From NCBI RefSeq assembly GCF_002575655.3, contig NC_053040.3:460336780-460400779 (forward strand): 64,000 nucleotides of DNA. Reading direction: 5' to 3'. The position numbers were made by a program, and so were the translations under genes. The notes below the pieces were generated by a model. The model was not told the DNA's origin. It did not search any database and saw only the letters and a list, made by a program, of their open reading frames with translations. Shown in pieces: positions 20,701 through 31,223 of this stretch (its first letter is position 1; every line of letters begins with the position of its first letter). Source of the stretch: Aegilops tauschii subsp. strangulata. Lineage: Eukaryota; Streptophyta; Magnoliopsida; Poales; Poaceae.

Positions 20701-21179
20701 GGAGCCTGCGCACAACTTCGAACAAGTCAACCGGCTTCACGCCTTTCTTCCTCGTCTACGGTGCCGAAGCCGTCATCCCGACGGACATAGAATTCGACTC
20801 CCCTTGAGTCAACATGTACACCGAAGAGGAGGCCAAAGAAGCACGAGAAGACGGCGTCGATCTGCTGGAAGAAGGCCGGCTGTTGGAACTCAGCCGGTCC
20901 ACCATCTACCAGCAGAGCCTGCGCCGATACAACAATCGGAAGGTCAAGTCAAGATCCTTCCAAGAGGGAGACTTTGTGGTCCGGCTGATTTAGCGAACAG
21001 CCGGCCAGCACAAGCTCTCGGCACCTTGGCAAGGCCCCTTCATCATCAGCAAAGTTTTGGGCAACGACTCCTACTGCTTGATCGACGCTCAGAAGCCCAG
21101 AGCACGCAAGAGAGACGACTCCGACAAGGAGACAGAGCGGCCGTGGAATGCAAACCTCCTTCGAAGATTTTACAGTTAA
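17763..21179 (+). pseudogene. pol: Element B pol, broken
   Basis: Aligns to element A pol from the UAG to the common end NANLLRRFYS. Defects: TGA at 18039-18041 (Trp in A); one-base loss near 18583; frameshift near 19075; TGA at 19525-19527; one-base loss near 20170; TGA at 20550-20552; TAG at 20580-20582; TGA at 20805-20807; TAG at 20991-20993. Most stops replace Arg or Gln codons, the signature of C-to-T decay at methylated sites. RT YVDD and the RNase H HFDGSK motif remain, but the integrase has changed at TDNGTNF (now TDNVTNF) and VERANG (now VEQANG). Confidence 0.92.
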
Positions 21180-22017
21180 TGCAGTATGTACCATGCTACC
21201 TTTTGTATTAAGTACAAAGACTCCGGGTCCCTCGAGAAGAGCTCGGGGGCTACCCTATTTTATCTATATGATAAGTATTATGCCTATGAATGTGTTATTT
21301 CATTATTCCGCCTGGAACCGGGTTCGACCAGTCGGCCCGGGGGCTTGCCGCCTTGTACTATGTGGTGCTTCCTGCAGTCGGACAAGTAGTGTGTTGGGAC
21401 CTAAGCTTTCTCCTGCCAGAAGCCGCAGCTCGCAGAGCGACTGGCCGGTGGGCAGGAGTCAAAGGCAGAGAAGGGTGTCCACATGAAAAATGGCTAAGGA
21501 CCCAAAGCATGCACATAGTTCAGGCCGGTTTTCCACCTCATCGACCGGCTGCTAAGCAGCCGGCCGGCCGGCTTCTACTTAACTTGCTAACGTTCTAAAT
21601 TGGCTAAGTACTTGCCCTCCCGAAAGTAGCGAAGTACTTGACCCAGCCACAGTTCGCAGAGCGGCTGTTTGGCTGGCAAGACGGCAGCCAAGGGAGGGCG
21701 GCAAAGGAAAAAAGCCAAGGAGCAGAAAGCAAGAAAAGTCAGAACACGGCAAAAACACAACTCGTGTGAAAGAATATCTACATGCCAAAAGGCCCTTGGC
21801 CAACATTCAACAGAGTTTGAAATACACCCTGCGGGTGGAATTGTGCAAATCTAACAAAGTTTGTTGAGACTGATAAAACAGGAAAAGTAAATATAAAGCG
21901 GTGGTCTAGGGAGCAGCAGAGGGGTCCGGCTGGTTGGCGGAGTCGGTAGCGCAGGTTGGTGGAGTGGACGGCTGGCCAATCACCTCGAGGCGACTCGTTG
22001 TTTGAGGCACAGTCAAG
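21180..22017. other. Spacer between convergent pol and aORF of element B
   Basis: Noncoding, about 840 bp, homologous in position to 1738-2532 of element A. It contains scattered short GC-rich palindromic pieces (such as GCCGGCCGGCCGG near 21560) and AAAGCCAAGG-type A-rich tracts near 21700-21740. No supported gene. Confidence 0.55.
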
Positions 22018-24160
22018 CTAAGGCTGGCCGTCCGCTCCGACCTCTGGCATATCTTCTTCGCCTTCCTCATCTTCTCCCTCGTTGCTGGAGTCGATCACCT
22101 CGGCCGAGTCTTCGTCGTCCTCCGGGTTCAGTCCGGTGGCGCCTCAGCACCGTCCTCGGCCAGCACAGGAATGAAGACGCTGGTTTTGGTGTACTCGGCA
22201 ATCGCCGCTGCCCGTCTGACAAGATCGCGCTCCACCGCCACCAGCTCCTCTTGGGCCTCCTGCCGAAATGTGGCCAACTGGGCTAGATTAAACCCAGCAT
22301 ACCACGCCTTGACGAACTCTAAAGCCCAGCAAGCTCCGACCCGGGCCGAGGAACCTTCCAAGCCTTAAGTCGGCCGGCCACCACCTCCAGCCAGTCGGCA
22401 GTCCGACCGGGAGTGCGCGGGACCGGCATGTCTGGCCACAGGGCTGAGATCGCTTGGGCCCCGGCATATTGAAGACGGCGCAGCATCCGGTGAGCCGGCC
22501 GAAGGCGGGCCTGGATGCTGAGAAGCTGCTCGCTAAGGGTCTGGGGGGCGTCGGCAGCGATCTGCACGCCTTCCGCCCTCCGTTCTTCACGATAAGCCTC
22601 ATTAGCCTGGTTGGCAGCATCAGAGTGGCCAGGAAAGAAGTCTGCTCAGGCAGAAAGCAAAGAAATCAGAAGTCAGAAGCTAGAAGCCGGCTCGATCGGC
22701 AGCCGGCAGCTTGAAGAAAGAAAAAGAAGAAAGCTTACCCATCAACTATGTCTTCAATCCTGCCGAAGCCGGATTGCAGCAGCGCCTCCTTATCGGTCCA
22801 GGTGGAGCGTCCGGTCTCGAACTCGGCGAGGAGATTGGACTCTTTCACCTCCGCCTCCTTCTGGGCCTTTTGGAGAAGCTCCGCCTGCTCCGCCAGTTGC
22901 TTGGCCAGTCGGTCACGCTCCTGGGCCAGCTCGCTGCACTCTGCCTCCTTGGCACGCAACGCGGTGTTGGCTTCACCCAGCTGCTGCTGCAAGACAGCAT
23001 TGGCCTCTGCAAGAGTAGAGAAAGAAAAAGACGTCAACGATCAACAAAGAAGAAGTGCAGTTGCCGGGGAGATCCGGCCCGACTGCCTAGCAGTCGGCCC
23101 GAATCTCGGGGACTACAGCCCGCGGGTGTGCTATCGGGCCCCCGCAGAGAAAGAAGTTATCAACAATCAGCAAAGCGGAAGTGCAGTTGCCGGGGAGATC
23201 CGGCCCGACTGCTCAGCAGTCGGCCCGAATCTCTGGGCTACAGCCCGCGGGTGCGCTAGCGCGCCCCCGCAGAGAAAGAAAACAAAGACTTACTTCGGCT
23301 TTCCGACAAGTCGGCGGTCCGTTGGGACAGATCATGGACGTTGGAGTTAAAGGTGGCCGCGCGAAGGTTATGATAATCCTACAATGAAGACATCAGACGA
23401 AGTCAGCACTTGGAGCTTGCCAATTAAAGTTCCGAGCCGCCTGCTCAGCAGCCGGCCCGATCTCGGAGGCTACACCCAGTGGGTGCGCTGGCGCACCCCC
23501 ATAGAGAAATACAAGAATCAAAGACGAAGAAGTAAGAAACATACCCAGATGGCCGCTCGCGAATCCATGAAAGCTATGTTGCACTGCTGAAGAGAAGTGG
23601 CCTCAGCCCGGAGTTTGGCCTGGACGTCTAGGACCGCTCGGTTTAAGGCGCCCGTCCCGCCTCCATGCACCCATTCAGTGGGCGCGGCGCTGGTTGCCTC
23701 GGCATCCGGGACTGACGAGCTCGCAGCGCCGGCTTCCAGCGGTCGTGGCGCCAAAGCCGCTTTCGTGCCTTGGCGGCGCGACGGCGTGCGGGCCCCAGGA
23801 GCCGGGCCCATCACCATCTCGCCTCCTGCTGGCTGCACCGGCAGCGCGGGCAGCCGGTTGTCCTGCGCTCCTCCAGACGGCGGTGGTGGAGGCACGTCTG
23901 CCTTCGGCATGGCGACATCGCCGCCTTCCCTCTCCATGACCGGATGCTCGTCGCCGGCTCCCCCAGTCGGCGCCGTGAACTCTGGCGGTGGTGGCGCGGA
24001 GTTCAGGGGAAGGACGAATAGCGGCGCCTGACGGCGCGCGGCTTCTTCAGCCAGCTTCTTCGCCGCGGCATTAGCCTCAGCCTCCACCAGCTTCTTCAAT
24101 GCGGCGGCCTCCGCCTTGTCTGCCTCTGCCTTCCCCAAGTGGGCGGCTTCCTGCTCCTCA
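22018..24160 (-). pseudogene. Antisense accessory ORF (aORF) of element B, multi-exon, broken
   Basis: Counterpart of the gene at 1-1737, opposite to B's gag-pol and convergent with pol. Inferred exons on the minus strand: 24160-23545, 23378-23294 (85 nt, same as A), 23006-22739 (268 nt against 267 in A) and 22641-22018. Introns start GT (GTATGT, GTAAGT, GTAAGC) and end AG. Exon 1 encodes an Ala/Glu/Lys-rich region, a Pro-rich segment, and a block matching A (SSSVPDAEATSA, then a segment ending DSRAAIW). Exon 2 has DYHNLRAATFNS, intact where A has a stop. Exon 3 is coiled-coil-like. Exon 4 has LWPDMPVPRTPGRTADW and an acidic end. Frameshifts lie near 22360 and 22130. The N-terminus is removed by the deletion at 24160. 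Function unknown. Confidence 0.7.
23031..23282 (-). repeat. Two ~126-bp tandem units in an intron of the B accessory gene
   Basis: Units at about 23031-23156 and 23157-23282 share GTGCAGTTGCCGGGGAGATC, a CCGACTGC...GCAGTCGG inverted pair and CTACAGCCCGCGGGTG. They lie in the intron between the 85-nt exon and the coiled-coil exon. A related single unit lies in the neighbouring intron near 23430-23500. Confidence 0.75.
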
Positions 24161-25237
24161 CGGCGAAAGGGCAGAATACGGAACGCAGAAACAAAGAGAG
24201 ACAGAGAGATAGATCCAATCTCAGAGGGGCTCTCGCCCCTCCCACGCCATGGAGACAATGGACCAGAGGGGAAACCCTTCTCCCACCTAGAGAGAAGGTT
24301 AAGGAAGAAGAAGAAGGAGGAGGGGGGCTCTCTCCCCCTCGCTTCCGGTGGCGCCGAAACGCCGCCGGGGGCCATCATCATCACCTCCATCTTCACCAAC
24401 ATCTCCATCACCTTCCCCCCTCTATCTACAGCGGTCCACTCTCCCGCAACCCGATGTACCCTCTACTTGAACATGGTGCTTTATGCTTCATATTATTATC
24501 CAATGATGTGTTGCCATCCTATGATGTCTGAGTAGATTTTCGTTGTCCTATCGGTGGTTGATGAATTGCTATGATTGATTTAATTTGCTTGTGGTTATGT
24601 TGTTGTCCTTTGGTGCCCATCATATGAGCGCGCGCGTGGATCACACCATAGGGTTAGTTGTATGTTGATAGGACTATGTGTTGGAGGGCAAGAGTGACAG
24701 AAGCTTCAACCTAGCATAGAAATTGATGCATACGAGATTGAAGGGGGACCAATATATCTTAATGCTATGGTTGGGTTTTACCTTAATGAACGTTAGTAGT
24801 TGCGGATGCTTGCTAATATTTCCAATCATAAGAGCATAGAATTCAAAGTCAGGGATGACATGCTAGCAGTGGCCTCTCCCACATAAAACTTGCTATCGGT
24901 CTAGTAAAGTAGTCAATTGCTTAGGGACAATTTCGCAACTCCTACCACCACTTTTCCACACTCACTATATTTACTTTATTGTGTCTTTATCTAAACAGCC
25001 CCTACTTTTTAATTACGCGCTCTTTATATTCTTGCAAACCTATCCAAAAAACACCTACAAAGTACTTCTAGTTTCATACTTGTTCTAGGTAAAGCGAATG
25101 TTAAGCGTGCGAAGAGTTGTATCGGTGGTCGATAGAACTTGAGGGAATATTTGTTCTACCTTTAGCTCCTCGTTGGGTTCGACACAATTACTTATCGAAA
25201 GAGGCTACAATTGATCCCCTATACTTGTGGGTTATCA
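24161..25237 (+). mobile_element. F LTR1, 5'-truncated
   Basis: Matches LTR3 from about 31668 to its end GGGTTATCA. U3 and the TATA box are lost: the copy starts just downstream of the TATAAAAG position of LTR3. The joint with element B has a short overlap (CGGCG). Confidence 0.88.
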
Positions 25238-25248
25238 AGACCGTTTTC

Positions 25249-25266
25249 TGGCGCCGTTGCCGGGGA
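25249..25266 (+). other. Primer-binding site, tRNA-Asp type
   Basis: TGGCGCCGTTGCCGGGGA, eleven bases after the LTR1 end. This is the standard plant tRNA-Asp primer complement used by Athila-group elements. Confidence 0.85.
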
Positions 25267-25361
25267 GTCATAGCGTGGGGTGAATATTCTCGTGTGTGCT
25301 TGTTTGCTTTATCACTAAGTAATTTTTATTTGTTGCTCTTAGTTGTTCTCTATCTTTAGTT

Positions 25362-26703
25362 ATGGATATGGAACACGAAATACCAAAAAAAATAGGTTTA
25401 CTTGTTACTCATGGAGATGGGGAACCTCCTAAAACCCTCGATGCTCGTTGTGTGACAGACATTATGTACTACTTTAATAATCCTGAGAAAACCCCATTCA
25501 ATTATGTAATGGGAGACACGTTGGATCAACGTGAATACCTTTGGGATTATCGCTTGACTCAAAAAGGGAAACTATTATGGGATCAAATTCATATGTTGAA
25601 GTGGTATGCTAGGCAACTATGCTTGAGATATGATTATACTTGTTGCTCTAGGATGAAGGCTCCACACCTTCCCTTTTCATGCAAATTTAATGATAATGAA
25701 ACCTTGGCTTCTTATGCTAGAGGTATATATGATTACTATGATGTGGAACAAATAGAAGAATTTGTTGCTTTTATGGGTTCTTATGAAATTGAATCTATGT
25801 TCAAAGAGTTTGAAAATCTTTATGATGCTGTTTATAGACCTGAAAATTTAGCTATCCTTAAATATTGCTATGAGAATTATGAATTCAATTCCGATATTGA
25901 TGCATTTATTGAGAAAGTCTCCGCTGTCCAAGAAGAGACTAATATTTTGCAGGAGTCTATGGAAGAAGAAATTGATGAAACTGTGAGCTCGTTGGATGAA
26001 AAAGATGATGAGGAGAGCGAAGAACAAAAGGAGGAAGAGCGGATTAGCTACCCGTGCCCACATTCTAATGAGAGTAACTCTTCAACTCATACATTGTTTA
26101 ATTTCCCTTCGTGCTTACCGAAGGATGATTGCTATGATGATTGTTATGATCCCGTTGATCTTTTGAAATATCCCTTTTTGATAATGCTTGCTATGCTTGT
26201 GGCCAAGATGCCAATATGAATTATGCTTATGGAGATGAACTTGATATAGTTCCTTATGTTAAACATGAAATTGTTGCTATTGCACCCATGCATGATAGTC
26301 CTATTATGTTTTTGAACTCTCCCGACTACACTATATCGAAGAAGTTTGTGCTTATTAAGGATTATGTTGATGGGTTGCATTTTACCGTTGCACATGATGA
26401 TTTTGATGAATATAATATGCATGTGCTTGCTGCTCCTACTTGCAATTATTATGAGAGAGGAACTACATCTCCACCTCTCTATGTTTCCAACACGATAAAA
26501 CTGCAAGAATAGCTTATACTATGCATTGGCCTTTACTAGGCGTGCATGAATTGTTCTTTTATGACATGTTGATGCATAGGAAGAGAGTTAGACTTCATCA
26601 TTACATGATATATGTTACTTTGTGCTCACTACTAAATTATAAATCATTGTTAATTAAAATTGGCTTTGATATACCTTGGGATCCGGGTGGATCCATTACT
26701 TGA
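25362..26703 (+). pseudogene. Sabrina-type internal ORF of unknown function, two frameshifts
   Basis: This is the only sizeable reading frame of F and is not gag, protease, RT, RNase H or integrase. Segment 1 (25362-26219) starts MDMEHEIPKKIG and encodes a 285-residue protein with many aromatic residues and an acidic Glu/Asp run near residues 200-230. A frameshift near 26216 leads into segment 2 (26216-26512, starts MNYAYGDELD), and another near 26513-26520 into segment 3 (26521-26703, with MHWPLLGVHELFFYDM). Together these suggest an ancestral protein of about 445 residues. I recall similar ORFs in other Triticeae elements of this group, without known function. No membrane segment or catalytic motif is obvious. 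Confidence 0.65.
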
Positions 26704-29671
26704 GCACTATATGTCTAGCTTAATGGCTTTAAAGAAAGCGCTGCCAGGGAGACAACCCGGAAGTTTTAGAGGTTCATTTATTTCTGTTGTGTGCTTTTAT
26801 ATAGTTTAAAAACAAAAAAATAAAGAGGGGAACCTAAAACTTTTTCAAAAAGAAAAGCGAAAGTGAGAAAGACGAGCAATGTTAAAGTGGGAGCTAGCCT
26901 TGAACTTTGTTCATGCTCACGGAAACTTTGTGAATCTTGATTACAGAAAATTTTCAACAAAAATAATTATCCCCTTGTACAATTCCATTGTATTCTAAAT
27001 AATGTGCCAAGGTTTGCCTTTAGGATGTTTACAATGCTTGTTGGTTTGTGCGGTGCAGGACAGAAACTTTGGCTGTAGTGTGCGATTTTACATTTTTTAC
27101 TGGAACGTCAAATGGTTCTGAAACTTTTTGCAATGTCTTTCTATACAAATTTTTTATTTTTCCTAATTTTGGCAGAATTTTTAATGTACCATAAATATGG
27201 TTAATGTTCAGATTTTTACAGATTGTTCTGTTTTAGACAGATTCTGTTTTTGATGCATTGTTTGCTTGTTTTCATGAAACTATCAATTCCTATCAGTGGA
27301 TTAAGCCATGGAAAGTTATATTACATTAGCTAAAATGCAAAAACAAAATATGAATTGGTTTGCAACAGTACTTAGAGTAGTGATTTGCTTTATTATACTA
27401 ACGGATCTTACCGAGTTTTCTGTTGAAGTTTTGTGTGGATGAAGTGTTCGACGATCGAGAAGGTCTCGATGTGAGGAGAAGAAGGAGAGGCAAGAGCTCA
27501 AGCTTGTGGATTCCCAAGGCACCCCAAGTAAATATTCAAGGAGACTCAAGCGTCTAAGCTCGGGGATGCCCCGGAAGGCATCCCCTCTTTCTTCAACAAG
27601 TATCGGTATGTTTTCGGATTCGTTTCATTCATGTGATATGTGCAGATCTTGGAGCGTCTTTTGCATTTAGTTTTCACTTTTCTTTTATGCACCATGCTGG
27701 TATGAGATAGTCCTTGGTTGATTTATAGAATTCTCATTGCACTTCACTTATATTCTTTGAGTGTGGCTTTATAGAATGCTTCATGTGCTTCACTTATATC
27801 ATTTGAAGTTTGGATTGCCTGTTTCTCTTCACATAGAAAACCGCCATTTGTAGAATGATCTTTTGCTTCACTTATATTTGTTAGAGCGTGGGCATACCTT
27901 TTGTAGAAATAATTAAACTCTCTTGCTTCACTTATATCTATTTAGAGAGTTGACAGGATTTGGTCATTCACATGGTTAGTCATAAAATCCTACATAAAAC
28001 TTGTAGATCACTGAATATGATATGTTTGATTCCTTGCAATAGTTTTGCGATATAAAGATGGTGATATTAGAGTCATGCTAGTGGGTAGTTGTGGATTGTA
28101 GAGCTACTTGTGTTGAAGTTTGTGATTCCCGTAGCATGCACGTATGGTGAACCGTTATGTAACGAAGTTGGAGCATGATTTATTTATTGATTGTCTTCCT
28201 TATGAGTGGCGGTCGGGGACGAGCGATGGTCTTTTCCTACCAATCTATCCCCCTAGGAGCATGCGCGTAGTACTTTGTTTCGATGACTAATAGATTTTTG
28301 CAATAAGTATGTGAGTTCTTTATGACTAATGTTGAGTCCATGGATTATACGCACTCTCACCCTTCCATCATTGCTAGCCTCTTCGGTACCGTGCATTGCC
28401 CTTTCTCACCTCGAGAGTTGGTGCAAACTTCGCCGGTCCATCCAAACCACGTGATACGATACGCTCTATCACACATAAGCCTCATTATATCTTCCTCAAA
28501 ACAGCCACCATACCTACCTATCATGGCATTTCCATAGCCATTCCGAGATATAATGCCATGCAACTTCCATCATCATCATATACATGACTTGAGCATTTAT
28601 TGTCATATTGCTTTGCATGATCGTAAGATAGCTAGCATGATGTTTTCATGGCTTGTCCATTTTTTATGTCATTGCTACGCTAGATCATTGCACATCCCGG
28701 TACACCACAGGAGGCATTCATATAGAGTCATATCTTTGTTCTAGTATCGAGTTGTAATATTGGGTTGTAAGTAAATAAAAGTGTGATGATCATCATTATA
28801 AGAGCATTTCCCTTAAAAAAAGAGAGGCCAAAGAAGACTAAATAAAAAATGGGGCCAAAGAAGCCCGCAAAAAAAAGAAAAAAGGGGCAATGTTACTATC
28901 CTTTTACCACACTTGTGCTTCAAAGTAGCACCATGTTCTTCATATAGAGAGTATCTTGAGTTATCACTTTCATATACTAGTGGGAATTTTCATTATAGAA
29001 CTTGGCTTGTATATTCCGATGATGGGCTTCCTCAAATGCCCGAGGTCTTCATGAGCAAGCAAGTTGGATGCACACCCACTTAGTTTCAGTTTGAGCTTTC
29101 ATATACTTATAGCTCTAATGCATCCGTTGCATGGCAATCCCTACTCCTCACATTGACATCAATTGATGGGCATCTCCATAGCCCGTCGATTAGCCACATC
29201 GATGTGAGACTTTCTCCTTTTTTGTCTTCTCCACATAACCCCCATCATCATATTCTATTCCACCTATAGTGCTATGTCCATGGCTTGCACTCATGTATTG
29301 CGTGAGGGTTGAAAAATCTGAAGCGCGTTAAAAAGTATGAACCAATTGCTCGGCTTGTCATCGGGGTTGTGCATGATTTGAATATTTTGAGTGGTGAAGA
29401 TGGAGCATAGCCAGACTATATGATTTTGTAGGGATGACTTTCTTTGGCCATGTTATTTTGAAAAGACATGATTGCCTTATTAGTATGCTTGAAGTATTAT
29501 TGTTTTTATGTCAAAAGATAGACTATTGCTTTGAATCATTCGTGTCTTAATATTCATGCCATGATTAGATTATGTGATCAAGATTATGCTAGGTAGCATT
29601 CCACATTAAAAATTATCTTTTTTATCATTTACCTACTCAAGGAACGCTGCCGGATCAAGATTATGCTAGGT
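26704..29671 (+). other. F internal region, noncoding
   Basis: Nearly 3 kb without supported coding, AT-rich, with A-rich blocks near 26810-26860 and 28815-28890. Short phrases such as AAGCGCTGCCAGGGAGACAA (near 26737) look conserved in this element group. The last ~370 bp (about 29270-29640) are repeated at 30830-31200. The junction with LTR2 carries a short filler copied from about 75 bp upstream. Confidence 0.7.
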
Positions 29672-30817
29672 AGCTAATTTTCCGGAAAAAAATCTTGGCG
29701 AAGGTTTCAATCCAGTCGGAGTTACGATCTTCGGATATATAAGAAACGGCGAAAGGGCAGAATACGGAACGCGGAAACAGAGAGAGACAGAGAGACAGAT
29801 CCAATCTCAGCGGGGCTCTCACCCCTCCCACGCCACGGAGACCATGGACCAGAGGGGAAACCCTTCTCCCACCTAGGGAGAAGGTCAAGGAAGAAGAAGA
29901 AGGGGGGGCTCTCTCCCCCTCGCTTCCGGTGGCGCCGGAACGCCGCCGGGGGCCATCATCATCACCGCCATCTTCACCAACATCTCCATCACCTCCCCCC
30001 TGTATCTTCAGCGGTCCACTCTCCCGCAACCCGTTGTACCCTCTACTTGAACATGGTGCTTTATGCTTCATATTATTATCCAATGATGTGTTTCCATCCT
30101 ATGATGTCTGAGTAGATTTTCGTTGTCCTATCGGTGGTTGATGAATTGCTATGATTGATTTAATTTGCTTGTGGTTATGTTGCTGTCCTTTGGTGCCCAT
30201 CATATGAGCGCACGCGTGGATCACACCATAGGGTTAGTTGTATGTTGATAGGACTATGTATTGGAGGGCAAGAGTGACAGAAGCTTCAGCCTAGCATAGA
30301 AATTGATGCATACGGGATTGAAGGGGGACCAATATATCTTAATGCTATGGTTGGGTTTTACCTTAATGAACGTTAGTATTTGCGGATGCTTATTAATAGT
30401 TCCAATCATAAGTGCATAGAATTCCAAGTCAGGGATGACATGCTAGCAGTGTCCTCTCCAACATAAAACTTGCTATCGGTCTAGTAAAGTAGTCAATTGC
30501 TTAGGGACAATTTCGCAACTCCTACCACCACTTTTCCACACTCACTATATTTACTTTATTGTGTCTTTATCTAAACAGCCCCTACTTTTTATTTACGCGC
30601 TCTTTATATTCTTGCAAACCTATCCAAAAAACACCAACAAAGTACTTCTAGTTTCATACTTGTTCTAGGTAAAGCGAATGTTAAGCGTGCAAAGAGTTGT
30701 ATCGGTGGTCGATAGATCTTGAGGGAATATTTGTTCTACCTTTAGCTCCTCGTTGGGTTCGACACTCTTACTTATCGAAAGAGGCTACAATTGATCCCCT
30801 ATACTTGTGGGTTATCA
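29672..30817 (+). mobile_element. F LTR2, 5'-truncated
   Basis: Matches LTR3 from about 31593 to the end. The first ~370 bp of U3 and the adjoining polypurine tract are deleted. A TATA-like ATATATAAG lies near 29735. It is followed not by a primer site but by a piece of 3' internal sequence. Confidence 0.88.
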
Positions 30818-31223
30818 CTCCGTCGTCGCCCGTATGTCCATGGCTCACGCTCATGTATTGCATGAAAGTTGAAAAAGTTTGAGAATACTAAAGTATGAAA
30901 CAATTGCTTGGCTGAAACCGGGGTTGTGCATGATTTGAATACTTTGTGTGGTGAAGATGGAGCATAGCCAGACCATATGATTTTGTAGGGATAACATTCT
31001 TTGGCCATGTTATTTTGGAAAGACATGATTGCTCTATTAGTATGCTTGAAGTATTATTGTCTTAATGTCAAATGATAGACTATTGCTTTGAATCACTCGT
31101 GTCTTAATATTCATGCCATGATTAGATTACATGATCAAGATTATGCTAGGTAGCATTCCACATCAAAAATTATCTTTTTTATCATTTACCTACTCGAGGA
31201 CGAGCAGGAATTAAGCGTGGGGA
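30818..31223 (+). other. Duplicated 3' internal fragment of F with intact polypurine tract
   Basis: Homologous to 29265-29640, then continues with GAGGACGAGCAGGAATTAAG and the purine-rich GCGTGGGGA directly before LTR3. It represents the only internal sequence left of the second F copy. Confidence 0.85.

Larger units (their letters stand above)
13584..24160 (+). mobile_element. Element B: decayed Tat-lineage Ty3/gypsy inserted in C's 5' LTR
   Basis: Order: complete 5' LTR, primer site, gag-protease, pol and antisense accessory gene. The 3' LTR is missing. Compared with element A the whole frame is recognisable but carries many stops and frameshifts. The right side ends abruptly within exon 1 of the accessory gene at 24160, where a truncated Sabrina-like LTR begins, so a large deletion removed B's 3' end. 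The left 5-bp target copy is GGACT (13579-13583), inside C's LTR. Confidence 0.9.

Noticed and set aside
23518..24411. 297-codon minus-strand frame starting inside F's LTR
   Set aside because: The first ~80 codons are LTR sequence joined by the deletion at 24160; only the part left of the joint belongs to the B accessory gene.
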